Assembly: GCA_004794655.1 (NCBI GenBank)
Contig: SMMW01000584.1
Location: 1,724,501-1,788,500 of the forward strand
DNA length: 64,000 bases
Direction: 5' to 3'
Origin: Marisa cornuarietis
Lineage: Eukaryota; Mollusca; Gastropoda; Architaenioglossa; Ampullariidae
Below are positions 14,030-25,335 of this stretch, one piece after another. Below the pieces are notes generated by a model, which was given only the letters and a program-made list of their open reading frames with translations, was not told the DNA's origin and ran no database searches. The position numbers and the translations under genes are program-made. The number at the start of each line of letters is the position of its first letter. Positions within the stretch are counted from its first letter, which is position 1.

Positions 14030-14698
14030 TTACGTCTTGGTGGCGTCCACAAAGCTCTCCCCGGACAGTTTGACAATGAGGATCGAATGAGAGCGCTCAG
14101 ACTCGCCACAGTGCGGCGTGCACAGGCCGTTAGCGGACACCCCTCCTTGACCAGAGGACCGGGTGGTGGCAGAGGGGGCGCTGAGCCGTCTGCCATAGAA
14201 CTCGGCCCCAGGCCGCCCTGGCCGGATGATGTTGACGAGGGTGTTTCGAAAGTCGCGGCTCATGGAGCAGTAGAGGACGAAGTTGACGCCGTTGTTGATA
14301 AGGGCCAGCATGTCCATCAGGTCGCCGAGTGGGATGTAGACGTGGATAAAGAATCCTCGCCACGTCACGCTCAGGAAGATGAGCACCGCCTGCGGCAGCT
14401 CCGTCACCACGAACAGGACGATGACCACTAGCAGCATGCGGGTGGTGCGGGAGTTGTCGGTGCCGGGTCGGCTGCTACCCGGGGTGCACACGGAGACCGT
14501 GGACATCCTGCGCAGCTTCTGGCGCAGACTGGCGCGGAGAGTGGTCAGCAGCAGCCCCCCGTACACCACCATAAGGACACAGGGCAGGAACTTGGCCAGC
14601 AGCGAGTACAGCCACAGGTTGAGTAGAACGATGGGCTTGGTGTCGGGCGTGGCCAGGTGCAGCTCCTCCATCACCCACACCGTTTGGTTGTTCGCCAC
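14030..14698 (-). CDS. Receptor coding exon 3 (TM5-TM7, tail, stop)
   Basis: The exon is 669 nt and GC-rich. It starts in phase 0 with GTG (Val181) after a TTTTCTCAG acceptor and ends at a stop at 14030. It holds two NxT/S sites just before TM5, a basic third intracellular loop, TM6 with TELPQ, TM7 with NFVLYC, and a Ser/Thr/Gly-rich tail. The Val at position 181 is an internal codon, not a start. Confidence 0.9.
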   Translation of the reverse strand: MANNQTVWVMEELHLATPDTKPIVLLNLWLYSLLAKFLPCVLMVVYGGLLLTTLRASLRQKLRRMSTVSVCTPGSSRPGTDNSRTTRMLLVVIVLFVVTELPQAVLIFLSVTWRGFFIHVYIPLGDLMDMLALINNGVNFVLYCSMSRDFRNTLVNIIRPGRPGAEFYGRRLSAPSATTRSSGQGGVSANGLCTPHCGESERSHSILIVKLSGESFVDATKT

Positions 14699-15255
14699 CT
14701 GAGAAAAGGGAAAGAAGATGTTACAATGTCACGTAGTCCACGTCAACTTCAGCATCAATTCAATGGAGAGTCAATGATTAAGGCGTCTTTTTTCTTTTTG
14801 GATGAAATTAAAGGAAAACCAAAAGCCTTTACAAATAAATTCATAGACGTACATAGACAAAGTGTTAAACGTCGGAAAAAGAAAGGAATAGGATTTCGTA
14901 TGTCAGTGTCTTCTCTCTCTGTGTTCTGAGAGAGGGAGCGAGCGAGCGAGCGAGCGAAAAAGTCAGACTCATTATCCGCTGTGCCCCACTTTGAAGTAAG
15001 CTAATGATGTTTCACGCGCACATGTCTTGCAGGTCCCAGCTGGGGGAGGCCAAATGTGTTGAACAATTCCATGAATGTTTGAAAGCCGAGGAGTAAAGTC
15101 CAGGCGGCTGGATGCGCGACTAACACGATTATAGACACGTCAGACACCAATATCGGACCGGTGAAGGCAGGACAGTGGGGGATCCAAAAGTTACGGTAAG
15201 TACGTAATTACACACTTACATTTGTCGAGCAAAGAATTCACCCATTTATCCACGC

Positions 15256-15321
<66 letters not shown>

Positions 15322-18300
15322 CTGCGACAAATTACACACGGATACTGGCGTTACTTTACGAGTCTTCTCATCCTTAGGGAAACAGCCGAGTGGTTACAGC
15401 ATCGGCGGCCGAGACCGGAAGCGCGCAATTTATCGGTTCGATACCCGGTTTTGCGCAGTGTACTTTCTCCAGTTGTCCCAGCTGTGGTGTGTGTTCATAA
15501 CCCTTTAGTGGGTTGGCAAAAGAAAGGCAACGAGAGACAGAACGTAGTCACCGCCATCACCACCTGTCTCCCTGTTAAGTGCGGTCTCGGGCATATCATA
15601 TTTCAACGACCAAACATTTACACACACACACACACACGTACGCACGCACAGACAGACAAAAGCAAACTCCATAAGTGAGGGCGAACAAAGCGGTCATTCA
15701 TCATGCGTCTCGAAATGTTTTCGCACGCGATGATTTGGTTTCCTAGTACATGACAAGTACGCACATATGTATGCGCCTGTGTGCGTGATCGAGCGCGTGC
15801 ATGCGTGGGTGTTGCTCTTGCGTCACAGCCTTGCCTTTGGCCTCCCCAGGCAGGACGAGGTCAAGTACAATTGGCTACAAAATCACATTTATTCCTTAGA
15901 GGCCGCTACTCAAGAAGATGGATACCAGCAGACGACCACGCTCACCTCCTCATGCCCCTTTCTCGGTTGATGATCAACACCACCGCTGGTGGAATATTCA
16001 TCAGCAGAGACCAACCTGTGCACAGCGAACACACTCTGCAAGATTTAGTGTCCCATTTCCGGACAAGGGTTTCTATTTCTCGTCTCGCTTCGTCCACAGT
16101 TGGGACGATCTTCCGCTCCTGCCATGTCGTGATTTATGGCCTACAATCGGGGCTTGTCTCAGTCGCGGCAATAGTTTTTTGAACGGCGCCTTTCGTTACC
16201 GTAAACAGGAGCCTGGCAGTCGCGAAAACCCGTCGACAGAAGATCGTTGGGGTGGATTTAGTTAGCGAAAATTGCGGCACTTTTGTTATGTTTTTCGTCG
16301 TAGCAAAACAACTGATTGTCCTGACTTCCCATTCGCTGATTTGTTGCACCCAGGCCATAGATGGGTCGTGGTGAGGGTTAAAAACGTACTGGGGGTAGGA
16401 GTAAATAAGGGAGGGCCAACGCTCGAAACAAATCATTGCGTGTCGAGTCGCCATTAAACACTTGTGGGCCGTATATGACTGCTAGTATTTCCTCCCCCCC
16501 ACCCCCCGTCAAATGTAATATTCATTGCCGTTTGGAATTGTTGCACGGATGAACGTACCCAACGGTACAACGCGAAATTATGTTTCTGAGAGGGTCGCAC
16601 GGAAGAGGCGGATACTTGCCCTCAGTCAGATGATTTACAATGTGGTTATAATTACGTCCTCTTGGAAAAGCACGATAAACCTGCCCGGCTTCCTCGAACG
16701 AAATTGTGCATAGTATTACGAATAGACGAGAATAGCCTCACAGACCAATCTGGTTTTCTGCTTTATAGGAACATTTGTATTTTTATAAACTCAGCTACTG
16801 CTGCACTTACTCCATCTAATCAGGGGCAATCACTTCATCACTGTTGTAATCGTCAGTGGTTGTTTAATGACAGTGAGCGATGACAGAATAATCATGGTAT
16901 TTTTGTAGTATAAACTCTGTTTACACTTTGTTGTATTTGCTTTCTTTTTTTGTTGGATTGGTATAGGTTTTGAGGCAGAGGGTGATGAGTTTTGAGGCAC
17001 ACTGCTGGTGGTTGACTGATTTTTCCTTTGTATATTTCAAATGTATGATTATCTTTATGTTCTGATTTGCGGCGGAAGGAACATTTCTCTTGCAAAAGTT
17101 GTGTATGGGACGGACAATTAAATATTATTGATGATTTTCTATTTCTGTGCTCGATGATGATGATGATAATGATAATGATAAAGGAGAAGGATTTGCATCC
17201 AGTACAGCGCAACCGGAAGGGTCCAGAAATACTTACAACAGGGATAAGTTGATTAGTCAAGTAGTTGGGGATTAGGCCAATAACAGACAGAACTGTCACC
17301 ACCACCACGGCCAGTCGAGCTCGCACCAGGCGCCGTATGCGCGTGAGGTTGCCTTTGGCCGGCGAATAGATGTGTTTGTAACGGAAGATGGCCAAGGTCA
17401 CGCCCAGCCATATGGACACTGTGTGCGTGGTGGCCGAGAAGTTGATGTGGAAGATCATGAACTGCATCCAACCCTTGCTGCGGACACGAGAGAGACCAGC
17501 CACGTTAGCATACAGTTAGCGCTGCGAAGTTTGGGAGATGCATGCAGCTAGAGGGTCTGAACACCCACCTCCAGCAACCTAAGTCACTGGCATCATTTGC
17601 GTTTGGGGTTGGCGAGTACTGACTAGAACTCCTCCACTCTAGTTCACAGAAACTGAACTACCCTTTATAAACCAAACATGTTGGATTTCTGAACACTTTT
17701 TTTGTTACCAGAAACACCCTTTCACATGCCTGAACGTGTTTTAGAATTTTTATATTTGTCTTTGAAGTCTACTTTAAAATATATCTACATAATGTCAAAG
17801 TATTACAATATGTTTCATATGTGTCCTTATAAGGACATATTTGGTTTACGATGAGGGAGTTTGGTAGCAAAGAAGTGTTAAGAAATGGAATAATCTAGTA
17901 TAGTGTGTACAACTCGACAGCTTGCTTACAGTGAGTTTCCTTGCTGATTTTTATTTCTGTGAAGGATAGCTATCCGTTTTTCTGCATCTCGTTAATAACT
18001 TTGACCCTTCATCATTAACCATTTCCCCCAATATCATCTACAAAATGACTAAAACGAAGACAATGATGATGACAATGATGATGAGGATGATGATATCGAC
18101 AATGATGATAACCTGTAACCTAAGCTTCGATCTAAGCAGGACTTACGTGTTCTTTTCCGGCGACACGCCCCAAGGAGAATGGAAGCAGTAAAAGTGGAAG
18201 GCAAAGGGGACATAACTGGCCATGGTCAGCATGTCGGACAGGGCGAGCCAGGTGAGGATGCAGTTGATGGGCGTGTGCATGTGCTTGCGGGTCAGCACGG

Positions 18301-18445
18301 TGATGTTGATGAGGTTCATGGGGATGCCGAAGAGGCAGACGAGCTGACTCAGGTACCCGTGCACCCCGGCGTACCATTTGTGGAACTCGTGCAGGTCCTC
18401 TATGGGGAAGGGCGGTGCCAGTTCCTCCAGACTATCGTTCGTCAT
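14030..18445 (-). CDS. DMSR/myosuppressin-receptor-like neuropeptide GPCR (3 coding exons)
   Basis: This is a class A (rhodopsin-like) G-protein-coupled receptor expected in the plasma membrane of neurons or muscle. Members of this protostome family bind RFamide/FLRFamide-type neuropeptides. The coding exons are 18147-18445, 17237-17477 and 14030-14698, which join to 1209 nt, or 402 aa plus stop. Residues 29-52 form TM1 and 58-82 form TM2, with LALSD (D71). TM3 is about 104-131 and ends in FRY (131-133) instead of DRY, as is usual for DMSR receptors. TM4 is about 154-174, TM5 about 204-231 and TM6 about 266-291, with the family-like TELPQ at 279-283. TM7 is about 304-325, with NNGVNFVLYC in place of NPxxY. 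N3 lies in a glycosylation sequon. No cysteine lies between TM4 and TM5, so the usual extracellular disulfide seems absent. The C-terminal tail is about 75 aa. In-frame TAA codons upstream support the ATG. The exact peptide ligand and subfamily are inferred. Confidence 0.9.
15258..15320 (+). repeat. (CA)n microsatellite in receptor intron
   Basis: This is a perfect dinucleotide tract of about 63 bp in the 2.5-kb receptor intron, just ahead of the SINE. Confidence 0.98.
15370..15560 (+). repeat. tRNA-derived SINE in receptor intron
   Basis: A box A-like CAGCCGAGTGG (15383-15393) is followed 42 nt later by a perfect box B, GGTTCGATACC (15435-15445). The GCCGAGTGGTTA start resembles tRNA-Ser/Leu. 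The segment between the boxes does not fold as a clean tRNA, and a non-tRNA body follows, so a SINE head is likelier than a functional tRNA. It sits antisense to the receptor in the 2.5-kb intron. The 3' boundary is not defined. Confidence 0.55.
17237..17477 (-). CDS. Receptor coding exon 2 (TM3-TM4)
   Basis: The exon is 241 nt. The acceptor is ...TGTCCGCAG and the donor is GTAAGT. It supplies the third base of codon 100 and 80 full codons, ending in phase 0 after Val180. It carries TM3 with the SIWL..TLAIFRY hallmark and TM4. The 669-bp intron separating it from exon 1 contains a GAT-rich simple repeat. Confidence 0.9.
18147..18445 (-). CDS. Receptor coding exon 1 (N-terminus, TM1-TM2)
   Basis: This exon encodes residues 1-99 plus two bases of codon 100. 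It begins at the ATG at 18445, which is preceded in frame by two TAA codons. It ends at a consensus GTAAGT donor (18141-18146 on the plus strand). The phase-2 junction AC|C gives Thr100. The N-terminus before TM1 is short, about 28 aa, with no signal peptide, which is normal for this receptor class. Confidence 0.9.
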
Positions 18446-18603
18446 CGTTCGCTTTGTGAGAAGGGGGCTTCCTGGTTATTATGAAACCAGGGGCTTGCTA
18501 GGTGCTATGGCGACAGAATTCCCTTGAAAGCGCAGACGACAGTTCGTCGAAGAGTGATTCCGTGAAGATCTAGCCTGTCTGTTGAGTTGGTTATGTTCTT
18601 CAG
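18446..18603 (-). other. 5' UTR part of receptor exon 1, with upstream splice acceptor
   Basis: On the minus strand, TGCTTTCTATTTGTTTCAG is followed by CTGAAGAAC. This is a strong pyrimidine-rich acceptor 158 nt before the ATG. It implies at least one non-coding exon further upstream (above 18.6 kb), so the promoter is not next to the ATG. The joining exon was not identified. Confidence 0.6.
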
Positions 18604-19652
18604 CTGAAACAAATAGAAAGCACAATATGTAACCATAGTCCTTAACATTTTGGAGACTAAATGTGATCATATTCGAACTACAGTAGTATGGTTTACGGAT
18701 TAAACTCTTTACAATATTTCATCAAAAGCGGTTAAATATCAATGAGTATTCTCTGATGATCACGTTGCGAAATAAATATTTGACCATCACATCCGCATTG
18801 TGTTTTAGACTTTATCTCAGTAACATCAGACTAGCTCTTTTACAATGCACGAATTAAAAGGTGAGCGACACGACTAGCCAACATCAGTTTTAAACTCAGT
18901 ATTCCAGATGAAGACAATGTATCACAAAATCAAGACAATGATCTCACACAAACCCAAGATAGGGGTTACTTCCCTCTGAGTAACAAACGTCTTGACTTTC
19001 GACATTGTGGATGTTTTTAACTTGCAAGATTGATGTAGGTTTTGAAGCAATATAAAGGGAGGCTACAAAAGCTGGCAGGGGCGTTCATTCGATACAGCTC
19101 ATCGCAGCTTTGAGTGTCACTGCCGACGCATGAACTCTTTTGGCTGAGTTGTCTCGACTTTCCACGCAGGTTATTTAGAGCGCATTGTTATCAGGCTTGC
19201 AGACCACTGAACACGTGATCCCCACCTCATAGCTCTTAGGTTCATCATTATAATTTTTGAATTAAGTTGTCACTGCGGGGAAATGTATGCTGGATTTATT
19301 CGAAGATTTGGGGAATACGAGACACTTTGAAGTGTTCGCTCCCTGTAGGGTGAGGCAAATCCAGAAGCAACGTCGACTGTCATTACGATGAGGCACTTTG
19401 ATACCCTGGATGGTAAACTCTTGCCACATATTTTAATGTGGTTCATTGCAATATTTGCAATAAAAAGTCATTACTTCTTTTATTTTGAACCGTATGGATA
19501 TGCGCTACGAATGTTCTGCGTCAGGTAGGAAAGAGAAATATATAAAAACAAATAACAGCCGAATTGTGATCGTAATGATAAAGTCTTTGCCAGGAAAACC
19601 GATTTCTATGTAAACGCAACTGTTAAAAGTGGCTCTTGAATGTACGACAAGA

Positions 19653-20275
19653 TCACACTTCTTGGTGCTGTTTACGCCAAACTGAAATTAACGTTTTGGA
19701 GCAGAAAAGAGTGAGATAAAACCAAAAATAACTATCGGGTTTGTTTTGGAAAATACAAGCAAATTTATTGCCTGAGCAGTCTCCCCCGCAACAACAACAG
19801 CAACAACAACAATAACAAAGTTGGCCTTTAACCTTTACGTAGCACCTGGTAATATAGAGTGGTTTTGATGACGGAAATGATTCCGCCAAAAGCACAATGT
19901 TTACGACGAAGCCAGCTGTTATCTTCACGGGCATGCAGGGAGTGTAATAATCGTGACACTTCCGGCGAAAGTTCAAGAGCTCACGTCTGCTGAAGGCAGC
20001 AAAAGTGGAGGATAGGGGAATGGGAGCTGGTATTAACAGGGGCCACATGCAGAGAAAGAATATCGTGACCAGAAGCATCGAGAGCTGAATCCAGGACAGC
20101 CGACCTTCACTGTATTGGTGACAAGCGCTTAAGGTGGCAAAGTCTCCCGCACATTTTACGAACAATCGTTTCTCGGCCAGAGACACAAATGAGGCTTCAA
20201 GTGATAGGAAAATTGTTGGCCTTTCATGTTCAGCTGCCTTTTTCTCTAAAACCGCAAAGTTTCTGAGCTATATAC
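19653..20275 (-). other. Long open minus-strand stretch of unknown meaning
   Basis: About 200 codons are open, with a hydrophobic segment SMLLVTIFFLCMWPLLIPAP, running into a (GTT)n tract that reads as poly-Cys. There is no early ATG. It may include a real exon (about 19850-20190), but the repeat-driven part is an artefact. It lies upstream of the receptor on the same strand without a supported junction. Confidence 0.2.
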
Positions 20276-21355
20276 CTTGTCAAAATAGATGGGAGTCGTC
20301 ATTGCAAGAGGGCGTAAAATGTGCAAAAGCAACATTTGTATTTGCTCGTAAAGCATGAGAGATAATGATCCACTCTCCTACTGTACAAATATCACGCAAG
20401 GACTGCTCACTTTAAGTATTACTACGATGGCGGCCGTTTTGTATCTTTGGAAGTGATTTTTACTGAATCAAGTCTACCGTGTGGAATTAACATTGTCTTC
20501 CGACAGAAAAGTATTCACATTCTAGAGCTAAGACTGTTGTGTTGCAATCAGCACTCGCGAAGCAAGAGAGAAGCAGAAATCAAATATTCCTCAGTGATTA
20601 GCACTTGGGTTACCATAAGACGAACAACCACTAGCTACTCCCTTCATGCGAGTGCCTCTTTTATGCCTACTTTACGTTCAGAAAAAATAAAGGTTCCAAT
20701 GAACGTTTATGTAGCATATGATATATTGTGTATGAAATAACCAAACATAGAATAAAATTTTCAGTAATTGACAAAAAGTAACAATATTTCAAGGAATATC
20801 CGGAAGACCTTGACCCGCTGCAACGTAGTACAGCGAAACAAAGTGGAAGAAGAAGCGAACTGGACAGTTAGTCAAGAAGAAGACACGAAGCTTCGGATGG
20901 GTCTTCCAGACGGGTCTCCCCGTCCTGCGTCTCATTTAGACATTAGTCTAACCCTGCTGGGGTGCTTTTCCCAGTAGTGCAAAACCCCGAAGAGGGCGGA
21001 GATTTGACCTTTTAGCATAGCCTGACCCTCAACAGCGGCTGCGTCTCTTTAAGTGCATTTCACTCGTTTTCATGGCTCAGATGTTTATCAGACGAGTTGA
21101 TGCCGCAGGAATGTGAAATACCTCTCAAGTGAGCACTAAGCTTTTAGAGATGGTATTCACCATACAAATAATAGTGTTGTATTATGCAATACATTATGCA
21201 TCAGAAAAAGGGATGTGTCTTTTATATTTCAATATACCTGATGTAGTGATTTTGTCTCGTCACTGTGTATTAGTATGTATTTGTTTTGTTTCTTAACTGT
21301 GTACTTGGATGTGCGCACGCGTTCTCCTCTTTTTCACATACACGCACGCACGCAC

Positions 21356-21360
<5 letters not shown>

Positions 21361-21428
<68 letters not shown>
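21361..21428 (+). repeat. (CA)n microsatellite
   Basis: This is a perfect CA tract of about 68 bp. A second tract lies at 21809-21864. The cysteine- and valine-rich frames over them are artefacts. Confidence 0.98.
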
Positions 21429-21431
<3 letters not shown>

Positions 21432-21801
21432 CCAGAAACAGGGAGAGGGTCCATAGTTTTGTTGTACAAGGTCTCTGGTCGATTGCTTACTCAAGGAAGT
21501 TCCCTAATAATCCTAGTAATCAGAATAAGATCTCTTATCTCTACCCACAATTCTTAAAGACCGAGGGTAAAATTCTCTTCCAAGATAGGCAACTTCACAG
21601 AAATGCAAACCTTCTTGGAAGAGGTCATGCAGAAAATATTTTATGTGCGACAGTTTTGAGCCTGGAAACATACCGATGATTGCACCTATCGATGAAGCGA
21701 GCCAAGAAAGATAAACACTAGATGACAAGAAAGCCAAACACACAAACGTGCCAGAATTTTTTTTATACTTTTCCGTAAGTCCTACAGATGTAACTTACCT
21801 G

Positions 21802-21808
<7 letters not shown>

Positions 21809-21864
<56 letters not shown>
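21809..21864 (+). repeat. (CA)n microsatellite
   Basis: The tract is about 56 bp, preceded by a short GCGCGC run. Confidence 0.97.
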
Positions 21865-21865
<1 letters not shown>

Positions 21866-24800
21866 GTCTGATACATAGTGCAGGCATGGTGTAACTACCC
21901 ACAGAATTTCTTCAAAGTCCCTAGATTTCTGCTGATAAGGACGGCTAAGTTGTACTCTGATGGCTGCTTGGAAGTTTCAAAACTCCCCCAGTTGTGGCTT
22001 AAATGTAGTTAGTGTGATGAGAAGCAAGGCAGTCTGAAACTGCAGACATGACTGTAAACCCTAAAGGGGACACGTAATTGCACGTCAGACTACTTCTGTG
22101 TCTACCTCGATGCATTAAGGCTGGCAGGTGTAAGTATTGTAGCGGTATTTTATGGAAACTCTTAACGTCGAATGTATCCTTGATTGCATCTTGTGTGTGC
22201 CAATTCAGCGAAGTCAGCTGTTCTATACATTTCACTTACGGTATGTCGATTCTTGTGCTGTTTACTTGAACCTGACCACCACAATCCTCCCTCAGAATTG
22301 ATTTCAAAACACCCACATACCAATCCCTCACTCTTTTCCTCCCTTTTCTACACGTAGAACACGTAGGGAAATCTCATGTCTTGCCTTCTTCGACATTGGG
22401 TTGACTGTTATTTTCTTGTCCAACATTGGGTTGACTGTTCTTGGACTAAACATGCAACGCCCACAATTTCTTTCGCCGAAAGTAGTTCGCTGCTGTCAAG
22501 CCTGCTGACGACATAAATGGAGCTGGAAGGGCAGAACAACGCCCGAAGGAACATATTTCAGTCCTGGTAAATACATAGCAAAACTATCAATCCTATGGCC
22601 TTGAAACAGTATCTGCAGCAAACATATTTTTTAGGAAAACTATCCCTGAAATTGATTACGATGATGTCAATGTTGATGTGGGCAATGAGGAAGAGAAGAA
22701 GAAAGATTGGAACAACGGTGACAGGTTCTTTCCATAATTTTTAAGTTCAAATAATTGGCTATGTAATCTAATGACACACATTGGCTATGTAATCTTATAC
22801 ATAAAACAGAGTGTGGTGGGCGAGCGGGCAAGGTATGTGTTTTCTGGGTAGGGGTGATCATTGCTTATTTTATTCCTTCAGACATCACTAAAATCGACAT
22901 CCTTTATCTGAGCGTTGCCAAATTTATCAGGAATCTTCCTTAAGTCTTTGGTACAGATGAGATAGACTCTGAGAGAGAGAGAGAGAGCAATGGAGGGAGT
23001 TGTATGGAGGGTAGGGAGGTAAAAGAATAAGTGGCGGCAACTTGTCTCCTCCATTTAAAAGGGACGGTTGTTGTCCTTCCCTTTCCCGATACTCCAGCAA
23101 AAGCAGTGTGATCTGTTGTGCTCTGTCAGTCGACAGAACGTTATCCAGGTACATCCTCGTCTTTTTTTCCTCCCCTCCTTCCAATGTTTGTGAGCTGTAC
23201 ACCGCAGCAACTTAGGCAGACGACGGCGGGTACCCCATCTAGTTTTGTACAAACATCGGCACCTCTGAGACTAATACTGAAGCCTAATGGCAAGGAATGG
23301 GAATCTTGAATCTCCTGCGCTGCTTGCTTGTTACAGCAAGGAGCCCCTGCAAGTGGCAGACACCTAACACGCCAGCCGCCATCGCAGGGCGCAGAGAGGT
23401 AAAACTAAGTTCCTTGCGTCTCGCATAGAATTGCCTCCGCCCTCTCCTTCCACCTGCTTTTCAACAGCACACTGCACATTCGGATGGACGCAATTCACCT
23501 GTACATGTACTTCAACCACTGGCTGCAGAGGATGAGATTACTTTCTTTAAAGACCAACCCGTGTCAAATATGGAATAAAACTCAGAGCAGATACCAAGCG
23601 AGCACAACAAAGCACTGCCCTTCGTAAATTAGAAAAATGCCTTGCGATTTGTAAAACTAATTTTGTAACAGAACAACATAAGTAGTTTAACATAAACCTT
23701 AACCGGTTACGTCACTAAAAGATGCAGACGATACCATGTCAGTGGGGTTTACGTTTGTGACATCGTCGATAAAAGAGAAGTTTAAGGGCGTGTATCTCGC
23801 AATCCAGCTTAATTTGTTTTTTTGCTCAGATTTTTACAGTGTCCTTTCAAGTGAACTAAAACTACCCATTTTGCTGTCGAGCTGTCCTTTAACACCATCT
23901 TCAGCGGGCAAATCACATGCTAAAACGTGCTGCGGTCCCTACATGAAACAAACCGATATCTTCCACCTCTTCATAGGAAATAAGGGCTTTCGAAGCCTTC
24001 TAAGAAAGTGCAATAAATTATAGAAATCTACCACTCTGTCCACCCTAAGGACTTAAAAAACAGAGTTGTTTTGCGGGTCGAGAACGGGAAATAACAAAGA
24101 GGCATTTTCGTGAGCTGGACAAATAAGGAAGTAAGCTCAAGTGATCAGAGATGGGAGATTCTAGTGTTGGAGAGGGTTTAATGGAAAAGGATGCATCCGT
24201 TGCACAACAAGCTTCGAGACGAAATGGCCAGGCGCTGCAGCTTCTAGAATGCTCGCCGTCTCCGCAAAGGCTCCATCAAGAAGATGATTTCACATCTCTC
24301 TCGGCGGCTCGGTGCCGCAAAGGGCGCTGGAAATATTAGACTGTAGCATTGAAAATGACACCACTCCGCGCTGACATCCCTCCTCTTGACGATGGGGGTA
24401 TTTTTCCCCCAAATGGAGCCAGCCACACGCACAAACTTCAAACAGACGCACGAGCAGTTCCCGCTAAATCTCGTACCAGCTACCTTTTTATGACATCCTT
24501 AACTTTTGGAAGTTTCACAGTGTGATACGTATTATTTTATATATATATAGATAGAGAAAAAATGTGCTTAGTGGAAGACCCTGAAATTGTTTTAAAGATG
24601 TTGGCTAGACGATTTATTAGAATAACCTGATTGAAAATGTGCAAAGTGACGTCCTCAACGTTTGATGTACTGTCACATCACGTGGTAGACAGTATCATCC
24701 ATTACAAATTGCACGATAAAATCTCCCGGGCAGTTGCGAACTCTCCGCGGAATAATCTTGTGAAGTCGGAACACAACTGTTAAGAGAGAGGCTTAGAATC

Positions 24801-25216
24801 TTGTGATTTCAGCACACAGCTCTCACGTTAGAACCTACCACCAAATTAAACCAGCGTATTGCTTCTGTTTGTATAATATTAGTGCAAAATAAATGTTCAT
24901 GTATAAAATTTATGCACGTTGCTTAATGTAGAAGAACCTACTGTTATTGGAAGGCTTCTGTAACAGTGTTACGTGTCTGTGTGTTGTGTATGTTGGCATG
25001 GCAATCACAGTAGACAGGTTCTGGTCGATTTTGCTGAGTGAAGTACCGAGGGTCTCAGTATTGTCAGGCTAACAGACTACGTGCTTCAGGAGCTCGGCCA
25101 CTCCAGACGTGTGATGGAGTCTGACGTTTCAACTAATTAGACCTTCTCCAGTTCGGACACTGAGACGCACCCTGGAGAACCCGCGAATGCCTGACAGCCA
25201 GGAAAGCGCACCGCAC

Positions 25217-25335
25217 CACACTAACAGCACCACCTTAACACACTAACAGCACCACCTTAACACACTAACAGCAGCACACCAAAAGCACCACACCACCAGC
25301 ATCACAGCAACATACTAAAAGCACCACGCCAACAG
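25217..25335 (+). repeat. 22-bp minisatellite, about 3 good units then decay
   Basis: CACACTAACAGCACCACCTT plus AA repeats at 25217, 25239 and 25261. Shorter AGCACCACxCCAACAG-like variants follow to about 25335. Confidence 0.75.

Noticed and set aside
13976..14431. 151-codon plus-strand frame opposite the receptor exon
   Set aside because: It is a shadow of the GC-rich coding exon on the other strand.
21270..21494. Cysteine/valine-rich and threonine/histidine-rich open frames over CA tracts (also at 26.8-27.1, 37.4-37.6 and 61.4-61.6 kb)
   Set aside because: They are translations of dinucleotide repeats and carry no non-repeat domain.
25217..25335. Regular repeats that could suggest a CRISPR-like array
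   Set aside because: The units are contiguous with no unique spacers, and the genome is eukaryotic. It is a minisatellite.
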